Notes: generated from the letters alone by a model not told the origin. A DNA stretch of 64,000 nucleotides from an uncultured Lentisphaerota bacterium (GCA_903889245.1 CAISWQ010000016.1:62001-126000), one strand, 5' to 3'; shown: positions 16,559-26,421, counted from the stretch's first letter. Made by a program: numbers and translations.

Positions 16559-19500
16559 TCATGGCGCCAAGACCACATCCAGTTCCGCGATGGCGGCGAA
16601 GGGCTGGCCGTGCACTTCGGATTGGGCGACGAGCTTGAGGTAGCGGGCCTTGACCGGTTGCGGGAACGTCACCGTTTGCAAGTCGGCCGAGTCCGGCCAC
16701 GTGACCTTGGCGGCCGGCGCGCTCCACTTCCTGGCATCCAAGCCGGCGAAGATTTCCGCCGTGGCGATGCGGCCGTTGCGCATATCCTGACGTGGCAGAT
16801 ACGTCAGCCCTTTCAGCGTGACATCGCGGCCCAGATCGAGGATCAGCGAGTGTGGCATCGGCGGCACGGCGTCGCCCCACGCGGTATGCCAGAAGGTCTG
16901 CGGATCGCCATCGAGCGCGTTCGCCGCCATGTGGCCATGGGCGCGGTCCTCGCTATCGGCGCGCACGACCTTCGCGCCGAGTTTCACCAGATTGGAGGTC
17001 GGCGGCGGGCCGATGAGCTTGGCGAGGTCGGCGGCTGTGAGTGCCACGGCGGGCTTGAAGTCGGGGCCGGCCATGTAGGCGAGCAGGCTGGCGCGCATCT
17101 GGCGCGCGACGGCGTTCGTGGCGAGGCCGTTTTGCAAATCCATACTGCTCACCAGCAGCTTGCCGCCGCCGAGGCGGCACTCGAAGGCGAGCGCGAGCTT
17201 GTGCGCGGTGAACCAGTCGTCAATCACCTGCACGGTGGGCGCGAGTTCGCGCGGCAGGTCATCGAGGATCAGCGGCGCGGCGCGTGAAAGGAGATACCAC
17301 CATTGCCAGTTGCTGTGATAGTCGGTCGGGAACGCCGCGAGCGCCGGATGCTTGGGATCGCAAAGAAGGCCGAGCGTCGTCGGTGGCTGGCGGTGCGTCC
17401 ACGCGGTATTCCAGAAGATGCTGGAGAAGCCGAGCACCACCTTGTCCTTGGCGGTGTTCTTCACGCGCGCGGGCGGCACGAGCAGCAGCACCTTGCCGCC
17501 GCCGCGCAACGCCGCCAGCGCCGCGTCATCCAACTCCGCGGCCACCGTGACGCCGGCGGCCGGTTCGGTCGCGACGCGCGGCGGATAAACCCAGACATCC
17601 CAGTCGTTGCCGAGCGTGGGACCGCCCGGCGGGCCGGCCGCCAGGCCGAGCTCGACCACGAGTTTGTAGCGGGCGGGCGCCGGGACATCCTTCAGGTCCA
17701 GCGCCACCTGCCCCAGCGCGGTGCCGTTGCCAAGCGGGATGGTCTTGAGCGGCGCGAGTTGTTTCTTGATGACCGCCTTGCCGTCATCGCCCACCAGGCT
17801 GCACAGCACCGTCACGTTGGCCAGCGGCGCGGGGCCGAAGTGCGCCACTTCGAGCTCGGCGGTGAGTTGCTCATCGCTGGTGAACACACGCTTGCCCAGC
17901 CGCGCCAGCGGCACGGTCGCGTTGCAGAAGCGGCTGTACTCCGCCGGCGTGATGTAGCCCTTCTCCTCCCAGAACGGATCGAGCACGCCGACCAGCGCGC
18001 TGCCCTGGCCGGGGAAATCGTGCAGATCGAGCAACTGGAAGCCGGCCATGCCGGGCGTGCGCAGCGCGGCCTCGATGTCGGCCTTATAGCAGAGCGCCTG
18101 CAGTTTGCCGGAGGCCAGCAGGAACTGCCGCGCCTGCCCGGCCAGCCCGCGCGCGGCGAGCCGGTCGCGGAAGATTTCAAAGTTCCGCGGCTTGAGGTAG
18201 CCGGTGTACTTGGCCATTTCATCGAAGTTCGGATAGACGCACCACTGGCCGATCTCGTGGCTGACGACCGGCACCTTGCGCTTCTGGATGTAGTCGCGGA
18301 AGTCAAACGTCGTCTGCGGCGGCTGCGCGTTGATGATGGACTTGAGCCCGCCGCCCCACGCCTGGATACGCGGTCCCGGCACGCAGTGCCACTGGTTCTC
18401 CGGCAGCTCCGGCCAGCCCGCGCCGCTCGTCCAAAGCCGCCGCGGATCGAGCGCCTTGTAGTGGTTGACCCACTGCGCGAGAAACTCCTTGTGCTTCTTG
18501 CCGCCCGGTTCGTTGCCATAGGGCATCAGGATGAACGAGGGATGATGGCCGTAATATTTCAGGATGCGGTCGGTCTCCTCATAGATCCATTTGTCCACCG
18601 GCTTGCCGTCGCCGATCGTCACGGACTGGTTCGCCCACGACGAGGCCTCGACGTGGAAATAGAAACCCAGCTCGTCCGCCGCCGCGAACGCCGCCTCCGG
18701 CGGGCACCACGAGTGAAAGCGGATCGAATTCAAGCCGTGCGCCTTCGCGACGCCGATGATCCGCCGCCACTCCGCCACGTCGGTCGGCGGATGGCCGGTC
18801 TTCGGGAAGATGCAGCAATCGAGCGTGCCGCGGATAAACAGCGGCCGCCCGTTGATCGTGAACTGCGTCCCCTGCGCGGCGAAGTCGCGCGCGCCGGTCC
18901 GCGCCCGCCACGTATGCGTCACGCCCGGCCCCGTCTCGATGACGACCTCGCACTCGATCAGGTTGGGCGCGAACTCGTCCCACCGCACATTGCCGAAGGG
19001 GCAGATGAGCCCCGTCTCGGTCCGCGGCCCCGCGCCCCACCCCAGCCCGGTCTGGCCCGTAAAGCTGACCGGCCCCGCGCCCGGCAGCTTCGCGCTCCAC
19101 GCCATCCGGCCGTGCCCGGCCTGGCCGGTCGCGTTGCCCAGCACGACCTTGCCGCGCAGCCAGTGCTTCGCGAAGTCGGGCGTGAGCACGACCTCCTCGA
19201 TCCACACCTGCGGCGTCGCGCGCAGTTCCAATTTGCCGACGAGGCCGTTCCAGTTCCCCTGCGTATGGTCGCTGATGCTGTGCGAGTTCTCGCCCACGTC
19301 CACGACCACGCGGTTATCCACGCGGATGGTGAGCGTATGCCGGCCCACCGCCAGCAGGCCCAGGTCATAGTCGTGCGGCGTCGCCAGGCTGTTGCAGGAG
19401 CCGAACGCGTGCCCATCCACCCAGACGCGCGTCTCCCAGTGCGGCCGCTCCAGCGTGAGCACCACGCGCCGCCCCTGCCACTCCGGCGGCACCTCGAACT

Positions 19501-19852
19501 CGCGCTGATACCACGCCGCGCCCGCGTAGTAGCGCTCCGGCGTCAGCCAGAACGGCAGCTTGATGTGGCCCGGCTGGCGATAGGGCGCGTACTCCGGCTG
19601 CGTAAAATAGGAGCGGTCGGCGATGCCGCCGACCCACTTGGTATCCACGGTGACCGCGTCACCGATCCCCTGCGCGGAGAGCGTGCCCGGCAGGCGCACC
19701 TTGTCCGGCAGCGCGCGCTCGAACCAGCGCGCGGCCACGCCGGCATCCTCGCGGTCGAGTTGGAACCGCCACTCGCCCGCCAGCGAAACCGTGTCCGCCG
19801 CCCGCGTCGCGCCGCCCAGCGCCAGCGCCAGCATCAGCATGATTTTCTTCAT
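16559..19852 (-). CDS. Large secreted GH2-family glycoside hydrolase
   Basis: The 1,097-residue protein has a signal peptide (1-18). GH2 sugar-binding and Ig-like domains follow (about 25-330, with SLAGEWRF and RVWVDGHAFGS), then a TIM barrel. Glu448 in GNEPG is the expected acid/base and Glu533 in SHEIGQW the expected nucleophile. A long C-terminal part includes an F5/8 type C-like carbohydrate-binding domain (about 965-1095, with ALDGDPQTFWHTAW). GH2 members include beta-galactosidases, beta-glucuronidases and beta-mannosidases; the specificity here is open. The start overlaps the stop of the upstream kelch gene by four bases, so both are translated from one message. Confidence 0.85.
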   Translation of the reverse strand: MKKIMLMLALALGGATRAADTVSLAGEWRFQLDREDAGVAARWFERALPDKVRLPGTLSAQGIGDAVTVDTKWVGGIADRSYFTQPEYAPYRQPGHIKLPFWLTPERYYAGAAWYQREFEVPPEWQGRRVVLTLERPHWETRVWVDGHAFGSCNSLATPHDYDLGLLAVGRHTLTIRVDNRVVVDVGENSHSISDHTQGNWNGLVGKLELRATPQVWIEEVVLTPDFAKHWLRGKVVLGNATGQAGHGRMAWSAKLPGAGPVSFTGQTGLGWGAGPRTETGLICPFGNVRWDEFAPNLIECEVVIETGPGVTHTWRARTGARDFAAQGTQFTINGRPLFIRGTLDCCIFPKTGHPPTDVAEWRRIIGVAKAHGLNSIRFHSWCPPEAAFAAADELGFYFHVEASSWANQSVTIGDGKPVDKWIYEETDRILKYYGHHPSFILMPYGNEPGGKKHKEFLAQWVNHYKALDPRRLWTSGAGWPELPENQWHCVPGPRIQAWGGGLKSIINAQPPQTTFDFRDYIQKRKVPVVSHEIGQWCVYPNFDEMAKYTGYLKPRNFEIFRDRLAARGLAGQARQFLLASGKLQALCYKADIEAALRTPGMAGFQLLDLHDFPGQGSALVGVLDPFWEEKGYITPAEYSRFCNATVPLARLGKRVFTSDEQLTAELEVAHFGPAPLANVTVLCSLVGDDGKAVIKKQLAPLKTIPLGNGTALGQVALDLKDVPAPARYKLVVELGLAAGPPGGPTLGNDWDVWVYPPRVATEPAAGVTVAAELDDAALAALRGGGKVLLLVPPARVKNTAKDKVVLGFSSIFWNTAWTHRQPPTTLGLLCDPKHPALAAFPTDYHSNWQWWYLLSRAAPLILDDLPRELAPTVQVIDDWFTAHKLALAFECRLGGGKLLVSSMDLQNGLATNAVARQMRASLLAYMAGPDFKPAVALTAADLAKLIGPPPTSNLVKLGAKVVRADSEDRAHGHMAANALDGDPQTFWHTAWGDAVPPMPHSLILDLGRDVTLKGLTYLPRQDMRNGRIATAEIFAGLDARKWSAPAAKVTWPDSADLQTVTFPQPVKARYLKLVAQSEVHGQPFAAIAELDVVLAP

Positions 19853-21405
19853 GGATTCTCCTTCAAGGGTTCGCCGAGAAAAACATAGGGAGTGCGCAGC
19901 AAGCCTACGGCGTTGAACAGCTCGGCTTGTTTCTCCGGCGGCACACAGAGTGGAAAATGTACGATGAGGTGATCTTCCGGCGACTGCATCTGTTCCTTGA
20001 CGGTGGTGAGCAGCTCGCTGGTTTTGCGCGGCGCGGTGTAATCGGAACACCAGACCGTTTTGGACTTGCCCGCCTGGTTTTTCACCTGGATACACCACGG
20101 CGGAGACTCGTGTGCGGCCAGATCAGCGACAATGCGCTCCGCGCAGCGGCGCACCTCGACGACGGAATTGGAAAGCAGCGGCGTCACCGCCGCCTCCGCG
20201 ATAGGCCCCATTGCGATGAGCTTGCCCATCACCGCCTCGCGTTCGCCTTCCTTGGCGGCGAGCAGCGCGGCGACGAGTTGCTCCGGCGTCGGTCGCTTGA
20301 CCTTGCTCGTGGGCACGCGTACCTCGCGGAAAATTTCCGCCGCGCGCAGTTCTTCGCCTCCTGAACCGATGCGACCGCCAACGATCAGGATGCTGCCATC
20401 GGGCAGCGGCGTCACTGTGAACCCGGAGCGCCGCGGCTCGATCATCAATTGCCCCGCCATGATGAAACGGTTTTCCGCCGGGCAATAGATTTCAATCATC
20501 CGGCTATGGTCAATGCCACCAAACAACGCGATACGCCCACTCGGCAGAGTCGCGGCCAGCGGCGACCAGGTAGGTTTGATCATCGTACCGCCTTCGGCAA
20601 GAGTCCGCGTCTTGGGATCGAACAGTTCGGCAGTTGCAACGGTATGCATACGGCTCTGTGGATTGCTGCCGGCCGCCAACAAAACGCGACCGTCGGGCAG
20701 GAGCGCGGCGAGATGCCGTTCGCGCGTCTGCTTCAACTTGACCGGCAACGCGGTAGAGGTGTGCGTCTTCAGGTCAAAGATTTCCATCGAATCATAGGCG
20801 CATTTGATGCGGTCCGCACCACAGCCGCCTGTAATCAGAATTTCGTGATCGCTGATCAGCGTGGCGGTGTGGTGGGCACGCGGCAACACCAACCGCCCAA
20901 CAGGTTCGAAGCGGTGTGTTGCCGGATCGAAAAGGGCACAATCATCCAGCGGCTTGAACTTGCCATCGAACCCGCCGCAGGCGAAAACTTTTCCATCAGG
21001 CAAGGGCACCAACTCTGCCCAGCGCACTTGCGAGTCCGTGAATTGTTTCCCCAGCACGCTGAATTTCTTGATCGCAAAATCGAACACGCAATCCCCGCGA
21101 CCCTCCACCAGCAGTACCCGTCCGTTTGCCAGCGCGACGCCAGTGAAATCGCCGAAATGATGCTTGTCGGGCAGCTTCGTGAACGTCTCCGTCGCGAGGT
21201 CGAACAGTTCGACCTCGCCGACGGAAAAACCGCCGAACAAACCCACCGTCGTACGCCCGAACAGCGCCGCCACATGCCGATGCCGCTCGAAACCGGGCGC
21301 CTGCTTCGTCGGCCGCGTTTCATAGCGATAATCGAAGGCCTGCTCGCCGCGACAAGCCGCCGCGACAAGCACCGCCACGCAACATATCGCCGAAATTACT
21401 TTCAT
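19849..21405 (-). CDS. Secreted kelch-type beta-propeller protein
   Basis: The 518-residue protein has a lipoprotein-like signal (hydrophobic core ending AACRG, Cys18). About six kelch-like repeats follow over residues 40-370, with recurring patterns such as LPDGKVFACGG, SDHEILITGG, LPSGRIALFGG and LPDGSILIVGG. The last 140 residues are helical and begin PTPEQLVAALLAAKEG, resembling a HEAT-type tail. Kelch propellers bind glycans or proteins, or form galactose-oxidase folds; no copper ligands were recognised, so binding is the safer guess. It is the first gene of an operon with the GH2 enzyme, and cluster F lies 10 bp upstream of its start. Confidence 0.75.
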   Translation of the reverse strand: MKVISAICCVAVLVAAACRGEQAFDYRYETRPTKQAPGFERHRHVAALFGRTTVGLFGGFSVGEVELFDLATETFTKLPDKHHFGDFTGVALANGRVLLVEGRGDCVFDFAIKKFSVLGKQFTDSQVRWAELVPLPDGKVFACGGFDGKFKPLDDCALFDPATHRFEPVGRLVLPRAHHTATLISDHEILITGGCGADRIKCAYDSMEIFDLKTHTSTALPVKLKQTRERHLAALLPDGRVLLAAGSNPQSRMHTVATAELFDPKTRTLAEGGTMIKPTWSPLAATLPSGRIALFGGIDHSRMIEIYCPAENRFIMAGQLMIEPRRSGFTVTPLPDGSILIVGGRIGSGGEELRAAEIFREVRVPTSKVKRPTPEQLVAALLAAKEGEREAVMGKLIAMGPIAEAAVTPLLSNSVVEVRRCAERIVADLAAHESPPWCIQVKNQAGKSKTVWCSDYTAPRKTSELLTTVKEQMQSPEDHLIVHFPLCVPPEKQAELFNAVGLLRTPYVFLGEPLKENP

Positions 21406-21415
21406 GTCCGTACCG

Positions 21416-21496
21416 TTTTCTAAACCTTGGGAAAGCCATCCCCAACCTTTTCCAAGCCTTGGAAATTTTCCCATCCTATTTTCCAAGCCCTGGAAA
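21416..21496. repeat. Phased palindrome cluster F (3 units)
   Basis: Cores begin at 21420 (CTAAACCTTGG, decayed), 21452 (perfect) and 21483 (CCAAGCCCTGG); intervals are 32 and 31 bp. The cluster lies between the sugar porter and the kelch gene, 10 bp upstream of the kelch start on the minus strand. Confidence 0.9.
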
Positions 21497-21551
21497 CCCG
21501 GTTCTTTTCCGTCTGCATCCCGCAGCCTGCCGCCCGTATCCCGTATCCGGT

Positions 21552-23108
21552 TCAGTCCGCCAGCTCGCGCTCGATTTGCTCCAGCGTCTTACCCTTGGTC
21601 TCCGGCAGCTTGGCGAGCAGCACGAGGAAGCCCACGGCGCAGATGCCGGCATAGATCCAGAACGTGACCGCGACCCCCAGCAGCGTCTTGAAAATCGGGA
21701 ACGTATAGGTGAGCAGGAAGCACGCGATCCACAGCGCGGCGACAGCGATGGACATCGCTGTGCCGCGAATCCGGTTCGGGAAAATCTCGCTGATCAGCAC
21801 CCAGACCACCGGCGCGAGCGACATCGAGTAGATGCCGATCGCCGCCAGCACGAGGACGAGGAACAGCCACGGCGGCACCGCGCCGCCGCCACCCTTGAGG
21901 TGATAGCACAGGCCGATGGCGATATAGACCGCGGCGAGGCCGGCCGCGCCGATGAGCATCAGCGGCTTGCGCCCCCAGCGGTCCACCGTGTAGAGCGCCA
22001 CGAACACGAAGACGAGGTTCACCACGCCGGTCGCGACGATATTGGTGAGCGCGTCGTTCATGTTGAAGCCGGCCTGCGTGAAGATTTCGCTGGCATAGTT
22101 GAAGATGACGTTGATGCCGCACCACTGCTGGAAGACGGCGAGGAAAATCCCCAGGCCCAGCACGACCAGGACCTTCCGCGCGAGCAGCTCGCGGACGTTC
22201 ACATGCTTGTCCTCGTGCGCGACGGTCGCGTAGATGTCGGCGACCTCGGCCCGGGCATAGGCCGCGCCGCCGATGCGCGCGAGCGTTTGCTCGGCGCGAT
22301 AGAGTTGCCCGGCCTTCGTCAGCCAGCGCGGGCTTTCCGGCACAAACAGCGAGCCAAGGAGGAACAGCAGCGAGGGCACTGCGCAGGCGGCGAACATCCA
22401 GCGCCAGCCGGTCGCGCCGTTCCACGTCTGCGCCAGCGCGGTCTGGTAGGCCTCGTGCGCGAGGTCATGGGCCGCGCCCGTGAGCTGGCCCAGTTGCGCG
22501 AGCTGCGCGGAAAGCTCGGCCGGCACCGGCTGCGCAATCTTCCAGTTCACGAATTGCGCCGCGAGGATGCCGAGCACGATGGTGAGCTGGTTGATCGCCA
22601 CCAGCAACCCGCGCCGTTCGGGCGGCGCCAGCTCGGAGATATAGAGCGGCGATATATTCGAGGCCAGCCCGATGCTGACGCCGCCGAGAATCCGCCACGC
22701 GACAAAGACCAGGAAGCTGTTGGCAAACGCGATGCCGACCGACGACACGACGAAGTTGAACGCCGCCAGGATCAACAGCGGCTTGCGGCCAAAGCGGTCA
22801 CTCAACCAGCCGGAGACAAGCGCGCCGCCCAGGCAGCCGAGCAGCGCACAGCTTTGCGCCCAGCCGACCGGCGAGATTGCGTTGGCCTTGATTTTCTCCC
22901 AGAACGACGCATCTGCGGCGACGTTCAGCGCCGTATCCTTGAGGTGGAAAAACGCCTCGTAGAATTTCGCCGCGCCGCCGATGACCACCCAGTCGTAGCC
23001 GAAGAGCAGGCCACCCATCGCCGCCACGCTGGAGATCAGCCAGACGTAGCCCATATTGAGGCGCGCCGCCGCGCCCGCCCCGCCGCCCGCCGCTGTTGGT
23101 CCCATCAT
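21552..23108 (-). CDS. Sugar porter (MFS, SP family)
   Basis: The 518-residue protein has about 12 hydrophobic segments and the classical sugar-porter motifs: GGLLFGYDWVVIGGA in helix 1, SDRFGRKP, PESPRWL after helix 6, and DRWGRKP. QQWCGINVI in helix 7 and PETKGKTLEQIE at the C-terminus complete the set. Such proteins import hexoses or pentoses, often with protons (XylE, GalP, AraE). A long periplasmic loop of about 50 residues between helices 5 and 6 is larger than usual. The ATG at 23108 follows GGGAG at a 7-base spacing. Its position by the GH2 and kelch genes suggests uptake of released monosaccharides. Confidence 0.9.
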   Translation of the reverse strand: MMGPTAAGGGAGAAARLNMGYVWLISSVAAMGGLLFGYDWVVIGGAAKFYEAFFHLKDTALNVAADASFWEKIKANAISPVGWAQSCALLGCLGGALVSGWLSDRFGRKPLLILAAFNFVVSSVGIAFANSFLVFVAWRILGGVSIGLASNISPLYISELAPPERRGLLVAINQLTIVLGILAAQFVNWKIAQPVPAELSAQLAQLGQLTGAAHDLAHEAYQTALAQTWNGATGWRWMFAACAVPSLLFLLGSLFVPESPRWLTKAGQLYRAEQTLARIGGAAYARAEVADIYATVAHEDKHVNVRELLARKVLVVLGLGIFLAVFQQWCGINVIFNYASEIFTQAGFNMNDALTNIVATGVVNLVFVFVALYTVDRWGRKPLMLIGAAGLAAVYIAIGLCYHLKGGGGAVPPWLFLVLVLAAIGIYSMSLAPVVWVLISEIFPNRIRGTAMSIAVAALWIACFLLTYTFPIFKTLLGVAVTFWIYAGICAVGFLVLLAKLPETKGKTLEQIERELAD

Positions 23109-23674
23109 GCCCAGTCTCCCGTTTGCGAATACGCGTCAGAGATAGCGGGAAACCCGGCACGAGGCAATTGCATTCCATACGAGATGGCACGTGTCAGGCG
23201 GGGAGGGCGAGCGTACCCGCGAGCCGTTAGTAAAGCTCCCACCTGATTGCCATGGACGAACACGCCGCACAGAACAAGGCCTGCCCTGAATACCCTTTTG
23301 CTGCTGGGATGTAGAGTCCCACCTTGCGCCAAGGCCACTGCACCTGCGGTTTTCAACTGTCTGGGGAGTGGAGGGATCAATGAGAAAGAAATCGCGGTCT
23401 GACGCGCATCGAACAACCAGACTACCGATCCTTTCCTATCGCTAACCGATTCTTCGCTCTTACTGCTCACGCGTCAGACCGCGGCTAAAACTACGGCATC
23501 AAAGTCAAATGTCCAATCCGCCGTCCAAAATCTTTGTTACTTAAACAGATTATGTCCAAACCCTATCTCGACAGAACTGCTTTGGCCTTGTAAAAGCCGC
23601 TCTGGTACGGGCCATTCATCCATTCATGTCAGCGCCATAAACAATCTGCATACAGAATAAGACGCGCATACGGT
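23109..23674. other. Gene-free stretch with a large inverted repeat
   Basis: No gene was recognised in these 566 bases. A perfect 14-bp inverted pair (23393-23406 and 23470-23483, CGCGGTCTGACGCG and its complement) encloses 63 bp. The sequence becomes AT-richer toward the membrane-protein gene at 23675, marking a change in base composition. Confidence 0.6.
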
Positions 23675-24811
23675 ATGAAAAAGTTTTGGGCATGCTTGGT
23701 TATATCGTTCATCCTAATCGCCATTTTAATCTTGGTGGTTTGCCGCTTCAGTGGACCGGAAATAACCACGGGTGAACATTACTGGCAAGTTCTCTTAAAC
23801 GGATCGGGTCGCGAACTGGAACGCAAGGGTGAGCACGTCTTTTTCTTTTGGCAGGAGCATCACGGATGGATCTGCTTACAGGTATCCGGAGCGGACATCG
23901 CCAGGACGTTAGATGCGCAGACCAGGAAATTCATCAATGACTGGCTGGGGTATCACAAGACTGACAACAATACGTTGGTTTTTGACAAATGGGATAGGCA
24001 ACAATTTGCGGCGCTGACGGGTTATGATGAAAATTCACGGCTCTCGCCACAGGAATGGTGGTTGGCCAATCAAAAACGTTTTATACCCAGCCTGACGCAA
24101 AACACCGCCTTCTTAGAAAAACGCAGGGCTCTGGCGCTGCAGCGGCGAAACATTGCGCTAAGCGAAGCAGATTGGATAATGGACGATGATATGCTGGCGC
24201 TCTACAACAATCGCCTCATCCGTCACGCTGAGTCGCGTTACTCAAAAGACACGGATCAAGCCATCACCGCTTGGCTGACTAGCCATCGTGTTTGGTGGAA
24301 TTGGGGTTTTGAAGCGATTTATTTCCCAGCCTTGGTCTTCTACCTCGCTTATACTGTACCGATGTGCTTGCGAAAACTGCGGGGACGGTGGTTACGCTGG
24401 ATAATGACTGGCACGCTCATTCATAGCGGCTTCGCTCTGCCCTTTGTTTTTGGCTACCTGCCCTACTGGTTAAGCACACGAGGGAATCAAGGCACCATCA
24501 TTTATGACATGGTCTTCACCATCGCTGAAATCCCAACGATCCTTTGCCTGGATGCCATGCCCCATCATGTAACGGATATGATCGAGCACGGTTTATCATG
24601 GCTCTGGAACGCGCTCGACCATGTGTGCTATCCGCTCTTGACGCCCATCAATGATCCCCGAACCTCCTTTCTTTCATTTTCAGGCGGCACCAACAGGAGC
24701 TTCATTTTGCTGCTCGGCACACTTCTTTATTCTTCCATCAGCATAGCTGTAGGTGGGTTGGGATTGGTAGTTCGCGAACTTTCCCAACTGTGCGCTAGGA
24801 AAAAACTCTGA
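23675..24811 (+). CDS. Orphan membrane protein, AT-rich
   Basis: I do not recognise this 378-residue protein. It has an N-terminal membrane helix (about 5-24) and a soluble domain of about 180 residues rich in Trp, Arg and His. Three further hydrophobic segments lie near 203-224, 237-262 and 343-367. The soluble part faces either the periplasm or the cytoplasm depending on topology. Codon use and base composition are clearly AT-richer than the surrounding genes, and the gene is bordered by a gene-free stretch with an inverted repeat. Recent acquisition is therefore likely. No strong ribosome-binding site precedes the ATG. Confidence 0.6.
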   Translation: MKKFWACLVISFILIAILILVVCRFSGPEITTGEHYWQVLLNGSGRELERKGEHVFFFWQEHHGWICLQVSGADIARTLDAQTRKFINDWLGYHKTDNNTLVFDKWDRQQFAALTGYDENSRLSPQEWWLANQKRFIPSLTQNTAFLEKRRALALQRRNIALSEADWIMDDDMLALYNNRLIRHAESRYSKDTDQAITAWLTSHRVWWNWGFEAIYFPALVFYLAYTVPMCLRKLRGRWLRWIMTGTLIHSGFALPFVFGYLPYWLSTRGNQGTIIYDMVFTIAEIPTILCLDAMPHHVTDMIEHGLSWLWNALDHVCYPLLTPINDPRTSFLSFSGGTNRSFILLLGTLLYSSISIAVGGLGLVVRELSQLCARKKL

Positions 24812-24834
24812 GGTTCCATCAACTGTAAGGTGTC

Positions 24835-26421
24835 TCACTCCGGCTTGGCGGGCTTGGCTTTCCAGATATCGATGGTGGCGTCGTTCTTCTGCGGTGCGCC
24901 GGGCGTGCTGCGGCCATCGGCGACATATTTCTCCAGCAGCCTGGTCAGGCGCGCGACCACGTCGGGCTGCGCCGCCTGCTGGTTCGTGCGCTCGCTGATG
25001 TCCTGCGTCATGTCATAGAGCTGGACCTTGGGCAGACCCTGCTTGCGCGCGGCGGGTTCCTTGGGACTGCCCCAGCCGCCGGAGCCGGCACAGAGTTCCA
25101 GCTTCCATTTGTCCTGCCGGATGGCGAAGTGGCCGGAGATGGAATGATGCACCACCGCCTCGTGCAGCGGCGCGGTCGCGGTGCCGAGCAGCGCAGGCAG
25201 CAAGCTGACGCTATCCTCGCCCGCGATGTCGGGCAGCTTGGCGCCGACGAGCCCGGCGCAGGTCGCCATCAGGTCGGTCAGGCAGACCACCTGCGGGCAG
25301 CGCACCCCGGCTTTGATCTTGCCCGGCCAGCGCGCGATGAACGGGATGCGGTGGCCGCCGTCCCAGATATCGGCCTTGTAGCCGCGCATCACCCAGCTCG
25401 GGAAATGACCCTTGGCTTCCAGTTCCTCCACCTTGGCGGCGGGCGAGCAGCCGTTGTCGCTGGTGAAGAAGACGAGGGTGTTTTCCGCGAGCCCGTTCTT
25501 CTCGAGCGCGGCCAGGATCGTCCCAAGCGCGGCATCGGTCTGCATGACGAAGTCCGCGTAGGGGTTCAGCCCGCTCTTCTCCTGCCATTCCTTCGTCGGC
25601 ACGATCGGCGTGTGCGGCGAGGCCAGCGGCAGGTAGAGGAAGAACGGCTTGCCGTTCTTCGCTTCGGCCGCGTGCGCGCCGAAGAACTCGCACGCCTTGT
25701 GCGCCAGCGTCGGCAGCACGTCGATCGCCTCGAAGTCCGGCGCGGCCGGGCCGGTGCGGATCCATTTCTTCTTGGCGGTCGGCAATTGCGTGAAGCGGTC
25801 GTTCTCAATGAACGCGAACGGCGGCATATCGAGCGAGGCGCTGATGCCGAAGTAATAGTCGAAGCCGCGCGTCGTCGGGCCATCGGCGATGACCGGGTTC
25901 GCATGGAAGGCGCCGTCGTTGCCGTCCTCGATCTGGTCGGTGAGTTTTCCATTCTGCTTTTTGAATGGCATCGTCATGCCCAGATGCCATTTGCCGATGC
26001 AGCCGGTCGCGTAGCCGTGCTGCTTGAGCAGCTTCGGCACGGTCAGGCGGTCGGCCGCGATCAGCGGCGGGCTGAACCCGCCGAGCACGCCCGATTGCAG
26101 GCGCGAGCGCCAGTTGTAGCGACCGGTCATGATGCCGTAGCGCGTCGGCGTGCAGACGGCCGAGCTCGAATGCGCATCGGTGAACGCCATGCCGTCGGCG
26201 ACCAACCGGTCCATGTTCGGCGTGGGGATTTTACCGCGCTCGGGGTTCAGCGCGTGGACGTCGCCAAAACCGAGGTCGTCGCAGAGGATGTAGAGGATGT
26301 TGGGTTTCGACTTTTCCAAGCCTTGGAAAACCGGCTGCTCGCTTTTTCCAAGGCTTGGAAAACCCAGCGCCAGCGCGCCCGTGCCAAACGCCGCCTGCTT
26401 CAAGAAGTCCCGTCGCTTCAT
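24835..26421 (-). CDS. Tat-exported sulfatase with translated palindrome insert
   Basis: The 528-residue protein is a formylglycine-dependent sulfatase that removes sulfate esters, probably from polysaccharide, outside the cytoplasm. It begins with the Tat motif RRDFLKQ. Metal ligands Asp48-Asp49 lie in LCDDLG. The maturation site is Cys90-Thr-Pro-Thr-Arg94 (CxPxR), and SDNG supplies further metal ligands. Residues 21-37 between the signal hydrophobic core and the mature domain are encoded by two palindrome units read in different frames (FPSLGK and FQGLEK). The gene overlaps the upstream sulfatase by four bases. An anaerobic or FGE-type maturase must be encoded elsewhere. Confidence 0.93.
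   Translation of the reverse strand: MKRRDFLKQAAFGTGALALGFPSLGKSEQPVFQGLEKSKPNILYILCDDLGFGDVHALNPERGKIPTPNMDRLVADGMAFTDAHSSSAVCTPTRYGIMTGRYNWRSRLQSGVLGGFSPPLIAADRLTVPKLLKQHGYATGCIGKWHLGMTMPFKKQNGKLTDQIEDGNDGAFHANPVIADGPTTRGFDYYFGISASLDMPPFAFIENDRFTQLPTAKKKWIRTGPAAPDFEAIDVLPTLAHKACEFFGAHAAEAKNGKPFFLYLPLASPHTPIVPTKEWQEKSGLNPYADFVMQTDAALGTILAALEKNGLAENTLVFFTSDNGCSPAAKVEELEAKGHFPSWVMRGYKADIWDGGHRIPFIARWPGKIKAGVRCPQVVCLTDLMATCAGLVGAKLPDIAGEDSVSLLPALLGTATAPLHEAVVHHSISGHFAIRQDKWKLELCAGSGGWGSPKEPAARKQGLPKVQLYDMTQDISERTNQQAAQPDVVARLTRLLEKYVADGRSTPGAPQKNDATIDIWKAKPAKPE
26312..26362. repeat. Phased palindrome cluster G, inside a coding sequence
   Basis: Two perfect units have cores beginning at 26316 and 26348, 32 bp apart. 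The whole cluster is read through in frame by the sulfatase gene on the minus strand, about 60-110 bases after its start codon. Confidence 0.95.

Noticed and set aside
17303-19888. Long plus-strand reading frame of about 860 codons opposite the GH2 gene
   Set aside because: It is antisense to a clear GH2 enzyme with catalytic residues and signal peptide. Its translation is Arg/Ala/Gly/His-rich, as expected from the complement of GC-rich codons.
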